Positions 35,401 to 47,400 of a DNA stretch of 64,000 nucleotides are shown piece by piece. The translations under genes and the position numbers were made by a program. The DNA is taken from assembly GCF_963678635.1 (NCBI RefSeq), contig NC_087063.1:7036386-7100385 (forward strand). Reading direction: 5' to 3'. Numbering within the stretch: position 1 is the stretch's first letter; every line of letters begins with the position of its first letter. This DNA comes from Symsagittifera roscoffensis (Eukaryota > Xenacoelomorpha > Acoela > Convolutidae). Under the pieces are notes generated by a model. It was not told the origin of the DNA and searched no databases. It was given only the letters and a program-made list of their open reading frames with translations.

Positions 35401-38400
35401 GTTTTGTATAAAGATTAGTACTCTTTATTTTATCTGCAATCTTTTTTATGAATTTACTACATTGAAATATTAATTTTACTGCTTTGGGAGCTTTATTTAA
35501 TGAAATTACTGCTTGGTAGAAAGGAATTTTATTGCTTTGGAGGAACAGTCTTATAAATTTACTGTTTTTGGACGTAAATCTTACTGCTTATGATTATATA
35601 CTGCAATTCGTTAAAATAAATTTCAAAATTCTAGAAAAAAAACTTTCAATTTTTTTTTATTTTTATTTGTTTAAGATGATTGGGTGATGAAAATTAAAAT
35701 GAAAAGTGAAACACTTATAAGAAATGCTCAGTTGTCTTTGGAATGTATTAGTTAAAAACACTTAATTTTACTTACTAAGGGTCATTGTTGGCAAAAATCC
35801 TGCTAAGGGTCATTGTTGGCAAATATGTGAAATTTAAGAAGAAGGGTGAAGTATATTTAATTTAGTTAATGAAATGAAATCGATGTTGTGCGTTTCGTGA
35901 TGGTGTATTAGTTGTGTAGTGGTGTTGGATAAATTTATAATAAGTGTACGTTTGAGTTTGTTTTGTGCGTAACTTTATTTGATGTGAGCAGTGTAGGTCG
36001 CGTTCTTTTGGTGCTAGGAAATTGAAAGTTAGTGAGAAATGGTTAAACTTATTAAAATGAGAATTGTAGACTTTTGTGTCGCAAAGTGCTGTGGATATAA
36101 TATGAGCATGTTTTTTAGTCATGCAGTTAATGACAAATACATATTGAGATTCTATTTTAAAAAATTTCAGTTAGTTTGGTGTTAGCGATAGTATTGTATT
36201 CTAAAATGGTATCTTCCATATAACGTGAAATAGCGTGATCATAGTGGATGATGGAAAATTGGTTTGACGTTTTTACAACAAACCTATTTAGTGTTTGGGT
36301 TAGTCCGATAGTTGTGAATTGTTTTCATGAAGTGCTGTGGTTAGGTGATGTAGTCGAGTGGGACACAATTCATTGTCTTCTTGGTTATTATATAATGGGA
36401 GTGATATTGGGTTGGTGAAATGGTAATATGAGGTCCATGAAAGTGTGAGAAACAAGGCATGTTTGCCAACATCATTTCGTTGATCGTTGTTAGTAGTTTG
36501 ATAGTAAGGGTATTGTGGAAAAAACGGCAAGCACATTTGTAGGATTTCTTTTATGTTAGTGTGAAGTGGGTGAACGGAAAAAGTTTGAGGAGGTCGAAGG
36601 TTGGGAGGCATTGGGGTTTTGGGATGTTTTCGTTTAAATACTCGGTGGGCTCGGGTTTCTTCAGTTGTGGATGCTGGGTTGGAGGATTCGGATGATGTAA
36701 TGCTTTTGCGATGGGTGATGAAGCTCGGATGAGAAAAATCAGTTATTTTAAGAAGTAACAATGGTTTTTGTACTAACTAATTTTTGTATTTTGTTTTTAT
36801 TAAACTATTTATTAAAAAATTTGATTTACTGCAGATTTTTGAGAGGAACGACTTGTGTTCGTTTTCTCAGTCGTTTTTGTATAGATAGTAGGTTTAGCAC
36901 CAGTAAGGTTGTTGAAGGATTTTTTCTTCAAATAATTTTCATGGCAGTAAATGAAAATTTAAGTTTACTGCATAAAGCACTCCAAATACAAAAATTTGTT
37001 CCGTTTTCTGTCGTACTAAAGCATTTGAATTCTAATAATTATCCTCTTTGCGTTTCAAAAATTTCAGAATTTTTCTAAGAAAATACAAAAATGGCCATTC
37101 TTTGAATTAAAAAAATTCAAGATGTTGGTTTTCGTTGAACTCATGAGTTATGAGCTATTGGTTATATTCATAGAGTAATTTCAGATAAGGTACACCGTCT
37201 GTTCGTCGCGCTTTCTTAGTTTCGGTCGGATAGATTCGTGCAAATTCTTAGTCTAATAAATCTTAATCTTACTCTTTTCACTCCTAGTCTCAATAGATCT
37301 AGTGTATACTATTTTATGCGAGTTAGTTCTTGGAGTTTATCTAGAAGGAGAACAACTATTCAAAATTTTATTTTAATTGCTCTGGTGCTGAAACTACAAG
37401 TAGTTTCAGCACTTACAAATAAGTGTTAATGTTAGAGATGGAATATGATCGGTTAGTTATAAATATAATTGGTTTATAAATACTAGTTTAGAGCTGGTTC
37501 CACTCATTTTATCTTGACAGCAGGCGCGAATCTAGCAATTTCTCGAAGGGAGGTGGGGGTGATGATTTCTGGAAAAAAAACAGTCCAGAAAAGGCGTTTT
37601 AGGGCACTTTTTGGAACACTTCGACGAACAATTGGTTTTTTTCGGCGCGCGCTCCCCCTAAAATTACTATAGATTGGAGCCGAAGGCGCCCTTAGAAAAA
37701 CTTTAAGGTCAGTCAGCCAAAAATGGATATCTGAAAATAGTACAAAAGGGGGACTGAGGAATGAGCGTCCCCCCCCCCCCCCCCCGCTCCCCTCTTCCCT
37801 AAACCGCTACTGCTTGACAGACTATTTGGGAAGCGCAAAACAATTATACATTTTTTTGAAATTTTTATATTTTTTACATTTATACATTTTTATACATTTT
37901 TTAACCCTTTTTATATTTGAAGTTAATGCTTTTGTTTAGCTTTCTTCTTCTGATCTGCAGTCTTCGAATAATCTATTCTTGAAGATTCTTTACAAAATAC
38001 TTCGCAAACCCCCGTCTAAAAAAGAACAAGAGACTCATGAAGAGATAAAACGTAAGCTGCACCCCAAAAAGCGAATAGCTGCCGAATGCTTGGAAGAATA
38101 TTCTCAATCAAGAGGTGAGAAATATAAGCGAATGTTTTGCTTGAATAAGTATCCTGCAAAAATTGAAACAATTTTGTGAAAAGATACAACTAATAGAAGA
38201 TACTTTACCGTTAATCAAAACACCCAGGGGCGGATTTTTTCGCTCGAGGGGGGGGGGGGGGGTGGGGGGTTGGCGGATGCAGATTTTCAAAAAGTTTGAA
38301 TATTTTGTCCATTTTTTTTAAATATACCAAATAGTTTTTCCGAGCGCTCTTAGAAGATAAGGCTATGAAGACCCAAATTTTTAAAAAAATCAGGCCAAAA

Positions 38401-41400
38401 ATGGCGTTTTTAGGCATTTTTTGGAAAATTTTGACCAAACAACTGCGTTTTCGGCGTGCGCTTCCCCTCAAAATTAGCATGTATTGGCTCCGAAGACTCT
38501 TTTGGAAAATTTTCAGGGTCACTCAGCCAAAAATGAATATCTCAAAAGAGTAAAATAGGGCAAAATCCCTTCACCCCCTCCCTAAATCAGCTGGTGAAAA
38601 CACACACAATATGTGAGATCTAAAACATATTGACGTATTGAGAACGGGTCTAGGACAAGAAGCCGACGAGACTTTAAGCCGAAGGGACTTCAAGCCGAAA
38701 TTAAAACTTTACAAGCACCTCCAAACACTATTTTATCATCTGTAAAACGTTGTTTTTCAAAAATTTTGGCAAGTTCAGTCCATAATAAACGTTATTCATG
38801 ACAATGCACCACTTGTGATTGGCATCCGTTAAAAACATCAGCCGGTTTTTGAAATGCATAAATTATAAACATGAAAAATTCCTTCAACCGTGTTTTACTT
38901 TTCAACTTTCCGAAACATCATTTGGAGGCTTAAATTTTATGAAAACGCCAATAACTTGTGAAGAAAGATCAGAAATTCAGAAATTCTTCAAAAAAATTTT
39001 CAAATTACCCGGGTTGACCAAAACTTCTTATCATACAATTTCCATATATGAGAAACTTCTTGTCATACAATTTCATACAATTCCATACGTACAGAAAATT
39101 GTATGAAAACTCTATGATAATCATTTTTCCATTTATGAAAATTGTATGATAGGTGATTTCCCATAAACCAAAAATTTTGATTTTTTCTTTCTAAATTTAT
39201 TTTCTGAAAAATTTTCGGTTGTAGTTGCAACCGAACACAAGTGACAAAGACCTTGGTTACTCAAAGCACCAAAGGTTGGACGGTCTTGCATTTATAATGT
39301 ATAGAAAACTACCTGAATTTGGCTGTCTTTCACATTTAAATTTTTGAATTTTCAAATTATCATACATTGATCAAGGCGTACATTAACACCCCATACAAAA
39401 GAAAGAGGAATTTTCAGCGTTTTTGAAGAAAAAAAAATCAAGTGAAAAGAAAATAAAAGCCAATTTTATCGTATCCAGGACTACGTTATGCATACAAAAT
39501 ATTAAATTTTGCATGCAAAATTTTTATTTTTCGAAAAATGTTTGTTTGCGTACGAAAATCGATTTGCGGTTGAAAAAAAAACAAAAAAATTTTTGGGCCA
39601 AATTTTCAAAATTACTTTTGTGTCGCCATCAAAATAAGCATTTTTTTCAAAAAACGGAAACCTCAGTTTTTTATCACCAGACTGTTTTATTAGAATCAAA
39701 CAGCCACAGAAATAAGTTTATACCAGTTTTCAACCATTTTTAGAAATTGTATGAAAATTGTATGACAAGCATTTTCCCACACACTTGATGTATGGAATTG
39801 TATGATAAGCATTTTCGGTGTATGGAGGTCAACCCGGGTATTCATACTTCACGAGTTTATAAGGAACTATTCGGCTTGAAGTCCCTAATTTTACGATTCG
39901 GCTTGAAGTCCCGTCGGCTTGATGTCCGGCACCCATTGAGAACACAGCATATATCGGTGGCCAGTCAATGAACAGAATGGTTTAAAAGCAGAAATGGTCT
40001 AAGATCAAAAAATTTTTATTGTTCTAAGACAAGTTTTTTATTTATATATGCTAATGGATGAAATAATCATTATAAATTTCAGATCTACGTAATCATTCTC
40101 CCTCTCCTCTTTAAGGTTTCTTCTCAAGAATCTTCACCCCAATAAAAATACAGTAAATTAGGACTAGAACTTTGTATTGAAAACTCTAATTTTGCTGCAT
40201 TCTGGATGGCGAAAAAATTTTTTCTGTTTCTTTTCTTGGAATCTTCTATTTTTATTCATTCTGCTAATTGATTTGCCTTAAATAACAGCTTTCCTTCGAA
40301 TATACCAAATAAAGATCTAACATTTACTCGTGTAAAATAACCGATTCTGATTGGTTGAAAACTCAAAGTTAGAACCCTGTTCACAAAAAATAGAAGCGCA
40401 TCTCTTCAGCCAAAAAAAAAATCAAACGAGCGAAATAAGATCGAAGAAAAACTGCAGAAATTATTCTCATAATGGCGGGACCAAATGATGGAAAATATTC
40501 AACCAATCAGAATCAGAAGAAATTCCTATTCGCTAAATAGTTTTTGCACTGAACCGAAGTCAAAACTAATAGAAAATGATTTATAGCATGCACAGTCCAT
40601 CCGTACAGATTCAATAATTGTGTATTTTTTTCAAACTTTTTACATCATTATCTAAGAAAACATTTCCTCCAAAATGTCTCTAGTCTGACAATGTTGGAAA
40701 AGTTAATATATGTGCAACCTGTTTTTTTGTGTCATTGGTCAGTATTAAACTCAGTTGTCACCAAAAATGGATATCTCAAAATAGTACAAAGGGGTCGGCA
40801 GAGGGTCGAATCCCTGAGAGAGGAGGCGTCCCCCCCCCCTAAATACGCTACTGGGCCAGAGTATGCCAACTCAACCAAACGTGGGGTCTTTCCAGTTTTA
40901 TATCTCGAGGTACCGCTGAAAAATTCCAAATCGCCGAAAAAGCTGATTCTGTGCCGGAAAATTCAAACTCTTAGTGATAAAAGTTTCGCCCAATTTGATA
41001 TTTCAAGGACATATTCACCCCCTGTAGCTTTTACAATATCATGATTAATACGGGAAGCGAGCAAACAAATGGGAGGCGGGTCAAAAAGCAGAATGGTACA
41101 AGTGCAGAATGGGTCCAAGGGCAGAAAAACAGAAAAATGTCAACTTTTATTAGTTTATACGGACTAATTGAAAAAACAGTTATTAGAATAGTAAAAAAAC
41201 CAAGAAAATAAATAAATTATGCTTGAATTGTATAAAATCATTTAATTTTTTGGTTGAATTTAAAAAAAAATCTTGATTAAATTACTCAAATTTTTCGTTT
41301 GCTTGGTAATATTCCTTTGCTTGGTATTAATGACAATTCTTATAATTAATTTACCGATTAGCTTGTAAAATTGAAATTTGTTTGTTTTTCTGCTTTTAGA

Positions 41401-44400
41401 TCCATTCTGCTCATATACCATTCATTATGATATTTGTTAGTGTTGCTTTGTATTGAAAAAGGAGGGTTTGCGAGGGGGCGAATCTCATGCGCGAAGAACC
41501 GAATGGGCGAAAAAATTCGTGGACGAAAGACCGAAAAAAAAGTCGAAAACCAATTTTTAAAAAGAAGCAATTGCCATTCAATTAAAATGAATTAAATGAA
41601 GCAATAAATTGCTTCTTTCATAACGAAACCCGTGTAATATAAAATTTCCAATTCGGCGGCGGTCAGTGACAATTTGAAAATTTTGCATATTTCTGCCGTT
41701 TCTCTATTCGGCCAATATCAATATTCAGACCCTGGAAATGTTTACGTTCTTTCCAAATTTTAGGTTATTGAAATCTGATTGGCTGATTTTTACTTTCGCG
41801 CATTCGGTCCTTCGCGTATGAGGGATTCCACCGGTTTGCGAGTATGAAAACAAAAGTAAAAGTCAACAGAGATGTTGATATGTAACTATTTTAAGGTAGT
41901 GATAAGCATGAATCGTCGGGTATTCACAAATACCAAAATGATAAATCAAACCCATTTGTACCAAAATAAAAAATCGATCGCGTTAGTACCAAAAACATTC
42001 AATTGGCAAAAGAATTCTAAGCCGACTATTTTCAGCTCTTGGTTCAAGGTCTCCGATGGGGCGCTACGTGCGCATCGCCGCTTTGCGGCGATAACTGGCT
42101 CTAAGTTTTGTATAGAATCTACCTTCTGATGGCAAGCTCGCAACACTTTGGCGCGATTGCGGCGGTCACCATTCTGCTGTTTAATTTTCTTCTGTTTGAT
42201 CAGTAGAAAATTACTGAAATAATTTGTTGTCTCACAATTCGACCGATCAGAAATCGATTTGATTAATTTTGGTACAATTGAAATCGGTTTTTCATTTTGG
42301 TACAAATGAACCTTGGTACAAATGGGACTTCACCGTTTGCATAATACCGGGTTCTACCATGGTAAACTATCATGGTAAAATTTCCTATAAATATCAATCA
42401 TTTTGTATCTAAGTTTTTGATTCAAATTTTAAAAAAAACAGAAAATTCATACAAAACAGAAATTTTTTGCAAAAAGTAGTTTATCCCTACAAAGTATTTA
42501 CATTACAAATGATTCTAAAAAACTCGTTCAAATGACTTCCGTGAGAACTTATCCAAAAAGTCTAGTTTATAACTTTCAATTCTGGATAACTCATATTAAA
42601 TGAAAGCCCCAATTCGGTCGAGACGGTCGAAACATATTTTGCATATTTCGCCTGGGTCGATCAAAATGTCGAGCACATTTGTTTGATGAAGGAAGTTGAA
42701 AAATACCTGAATTTGGTCGAAAAGGTCAATCCACAAAGTGAGTAAAACCAAGTTAACATCCTCACCCCCACCCCCCCCCCCCCCAAATCCTTTGAGGGGG
42801 GAGGATGTTAACTTGGTCCTGAGTTCGAAGTTTCAGCCAATCACAATGGAGCATTTTACATGCAGCGCTAAGTAGATTTAAATTAAAGTGAACGCTGTGG
42901 TGGAGGATCTTAACTTGGTCTATTTGGGGGGGGGAGGATGTTAACTTGCTCTATTTGGGGGGGGGGGAGGGGAGGATGTTAACTTGGTGTATTTGGGGGG
43001 GAGAGGATGTTAACTTGGTCTATTTGGGGTGGAGGATCTTAACTTGCTCTATTTGGGGGGAGGAGGATATTCACTTGCCCTATTTGGGGGGAGGATATTC
43101 ACTTGCTCTATTTGGGGGGAGGATATTCACTTGCTCTATTTGGGGGGAGGATATTCACTTGCTCTATTTGGGTGGAGGATATTCACTTGCTCTGTTTGGG
43201 GGGAGGATATTCACTTGCTCTATTTGGGGGGAGGATATTCACTTGCTCTATTTGGGGGGAGGATATTCACTTGCTCTATTTGGGGGGAGGAGGATATTCA
43301 CTTGCTCTATTTGGGGGGAGGAGGATATTCACTTGCTCTATTTGGGGGGAGGAGGATATTCACTTGCTCTATTTGGAGGGAGGATATTCACTTGCTCTAT
43401 TTGGGGGGAGGAGGATATTCACTTGCTCTATTTGGGGGGAGGATATTCACTTGCTCTATTTAGGGGGAGGAGGGTATTCACTTGCTCTATTTGGGGGGAG
43501 GAGGATATTCACTTGCTCTATTTGGGGGGAGGATATTCACTTGCTCTATTTGGGGGGAGGATATTCACTTGCTCTATTTGGGGGGAGGAGGATATTCACT
43601 TGCTCTATTTGGGGGGAGGATATTCACTTGCTCTATTTGGGGGGAGGAGGATATTCACTTGCTCTATTTGGGGGGAGGATATTCACTTGCTCTATTTGGG
43701 GGGAGGATATTCACTTGCTCTATTTGGGGGGAGGAGGATATTCACTTGCTCTATTTGGGGGGAGGATATTCACTTGCTCTATTTGGGGGGAGGAGGATAT
43801 TCACTTGCTCTATTTGGGGGGAGGATTTTCACTTGCTCTATTTGGGGTGAGGATATTCACTTGCTCTATTTGGGGGGAGGAGGATATTCACTTGCTCTAT
43901 TTGGGGGGAGGATGTTCACTTGCTCTATTTGGGGGGAGGAGGATATTCACTTGCTCTATTTGGGGGGAGGATTTTCACTTGCTCTATTTGGGGGGAGGAT
44001 ATTCACTTGCTCTATTTGGGGGGAGGAGGATATTCACTTGCTCTATTTGGGGGGAGGATATTCACTTGCTCTATTTTGGGGGAGGAGGATATTCACTTGC
44101 ACTATTTGGGCGGAGGAGGATATTCACTTGCTCTATTTGGGGGGAGGAGGGTATTCACTTGCTCTATTTGGGGGGAGGATATTCACTTGCTCTATTTGGG
44201 GGGAGGAGGCTATTCACTTGCTCTATTTGGGGGGAGGAGGATATTCACTTGCTCTATTTGGGGGGAGGAGGGTATTCACTTGCTCTATTTGGGGGGAGGA
44301 TATTCACTTGCTCTATTTGGGGGGAGGAGGATATTCACTTGCTCTATTTGGGGGGAGGAGGATATTCACTTGCTCTATTTGGGGGGAGGATATTCACTTG

Positions 44401-47400
44401 CTCTATTTGGGGGTAGGAGGATATTCACTTGCTCTATTTGGGGGGAGGATTTTCACTTGCTCTATTTGGGATGAGGATATTCACTTGCTCTATTTGGGGG
44501 GAGGAGGATATTCACTTGCTCTATTTGGGGGGAGGATGTTCACTTGCTCTATTTGGGGGGAGGAGGATATTCACTTGCTCTATTTGGGGGGATGATTTTC
44601 ACTTGCTCTATTTGGGGGGAGGATATTCACTTGCTCTATTTGGGGGGAGGAGGATATTCACTTGCTCTATTTGGGGGGAGGATATTCACTTGCTCTATTT
44701 TGGGGGAGGAGGATATTCACTTGCACTATTTGGGGGGAGGAGGATATTCACTTGCTCTATTTGGGGGGAGGAGGGTATTCACTTGCTCTATTTGGGGGGA
44801 GGATATTCACTTGCTCTATTTAGGGGGAGGAGGCTATTCACTTGCTCTATTTGGGGGGAGGAGGGTATTCACTTGCTCTATTTGGGGGGAGGAGGGTATT
44901 CACTTGCTCTATTTGGGGGGAGGATATTCACTTGCTCTATTTGGGGGGAGGAGGATATTCACTTGCTCTATTTGGGGGGAGGAGGATATTCACTTGCTCT
45001 ATTTGGGGGGAGGAGGATATTCACTTGCTCTATTTGGGGGGAGGAGGATATTCACTTGCTCTATTTGGGGGGAGGATATTCACTTGCTCTATTTGGGGGG
45101 AGGATATTCACTTGCTCTATTTGGGGGAGGAGGATATTCACTTGCTCTATTTGGGGGGAGGATATTCACTTGCTCTATTTGGGGGGAGGAGGATATTCAC
45201 TTGCTCTATTTGGGGGGAGGATTTTCACTTGCTCTATTTGGGGTGAGGATATTCACTTGCTCTATTTGGGGGGAGGAGGATATTCACTTGCTCTATTTGG
45301 GGGGAGGATGTTCACTTGCTCTATTTGGGGGGAGGAGTATATTCACTTGCTCTATTTGGGGGGAGGATTTTCACTTGCTCTATTTGGGGGGAGGATATTC
45401 ACTTGCTCTATTTGGGGGGAGGAGGATATTCACTTGCTCTATTTGGGGGGAGGATATTCACTTGCTCTATTTTGGGGGAGGAGGATATTCACTTGCACTA
45501 TTTGGGCGGAGGAGGATATTCACTTGCTCTATTTGGGGGGAGGAGGGTATTCACTTGCTCTATTTGGGGGGAGGATATTCACTTGCTCTATTTGGGGGGA
45601 GGAGGCTATTCACTTGCTCTATTTGGGGGGAGGAGGATATTCACTTGCTCTATTTGGGGGGAGGAGGGTATTCACTTGCTCTATTTGGGGGGAGGATATT
45701 CACTTGCTCTATTTGGGGGGAGGAGGATATTCACTTGCTCTATTTGGGGGGAGGAGGATATTCACTTGCTCTATTTGGGGGGAGGATATTCACTTGCTCT
45801 ATTTGGGGGGAGGAGGATATTCACTTGCTCTATTTGGGGGGAGGATTTTCACTTGCTCTATTTGGGATGAGGATATTCACTTGCTCTATTTGGGGGGAGG
45901 AGGATATTCACTTGCTCTATTTGGGGGGAGGATGTTCACTTGCTCTATTTGGGGGGAGGAGGATATTCACTTGCTCTATTTGGGGGGATGATTTTCACTT
46001 GCTCTATTTGGGGGGAGGATATTCACTTGCTCTATTTGGGGGGAGGAGGATATTCACTTGCTCTATTTGGGGGGAGGATATTCACTTGCTCTATTTTGGG
46101 GGAGGAGGATATTCACTTGCACTATTTGGGGGGAGGAGGATATTCACTTGCTCTATTTGGGGGGAGGAGGGTATTCACTTGCTCTATTTGGGGGGAGGAT
46201 ATTCACTTGCTCTATTTAGGGGGAGGAGGCTATTCACTTGCTCTATTTGGGGGGAGGAGGGTATTCACTTGCTCTATTTGGGGGGAGGAGGGTATTCACT
46301 TGCTCTATTTGGGGGGAGGATATTCACTTGCTCTATTTGGGGGGAGGAGGATATTCACTTGCTCTATTTGGGGGGAGGAGGATATTCACTTGCTCTATTT
46401 GGGGGGAGGAGGATATTCACTTGCTCTATTTGGGGGGAGGATATTCACTTGCTCTATTTGGGGGGAGGAGGATATTCACTTGCTCTATTTGGGGGGAGGA
46501 GGATATTCACTTGCTCTATTTGGGGGGAGGAGGATATTCACTTGCTCTATTTGGGGGGAGGATATTCACTTGCTCTATTTGGGGGGAGGAGGATATTCAC
46601 TTGCTCTATTTGGGGGGGAGGATATTCACTTGCTCTATTTGGGGGGAGGAGGATATTCACTTGCTCTATTTGGGGGGAGGAGGATATTCACTTGCTCTAT
46701 TTGGGGGGAGGATAATCACTTGCTCTATTTGGGGGGAGGAGGGTATTCACTTGCACTATTTGGGGGGAGGAGGATATTCACTTGCTCTATTTGGGGGGAG
46801 GAGGGTATTCACTTGCTCTATTTGGGAGGAGGATATTCACTTGCTCTATTTGGGGGGAGGAGGGTATTCACTTGCTCTATTTGGGGGGAGGAGGGTATTC
46901 ACTTGCTCTATTTGGGGGGAGGAGGGTATTCACTTGCTCTATTTGGGGGGAGGATATTCACTTGCTCTATTTGGGGGGAGGAGGATATTCACTTGCTCTA
47001 TTTGGGGGGAGGAGGATATTCACTTGCTCTATTTGGGGGGAGGAGGATATTCACTTGCTCTATTTGGGGGGAGGATATTCACTTGCTCTATTTGGGGGGA
47101 GGAGGATATTCACTTGCTCTATTTGGGGGGAGGAGGATATTCACTTGCTCTATTTGGGGGGAGGAGGATATTCACTTGCTCTATTTGGGGGGAGGATATT
47201 CACTTGCTCTATTTGGGGGGAGGAGGATATTCACTTGCTCTATTTGGGGGGGAGGATATTCACTTGCTCTATTTGGGGGGAGGAGGATATTCACTTGCTC
47301 TATTTGGGGGGAGGAGGATATTCACTTGCTCTATTTGGGGGGAGGATATTCACTTGCTCTATTTGGGGGGAGGAGGATATTCACTTGCTCTATTTGGGGG

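Noticed and set aside
36300-36761. 153-aa minus-strand open frame
   Set aside because: Composition follows the C-poor plus strand (Pro/Thr/His-rich on the minus strand). No domain, and no support for a gag-like role.
33610-37505. Calling a complete LTR retrotransposon
   Set aside because: The direct repeats resemble LTRs, but there is no primer-binding site, polypurine tract, target duplication or pol-like coding that I can see, and the interior contains a candidate host exon.
38108-38553. Open frames around 38,108-38,553 and 54,009-54,487
   Set aside because: They lie on hAT-type MITE copies and read through G-runs or C-runs. Similar frames occur wherever the repeat is inserted.
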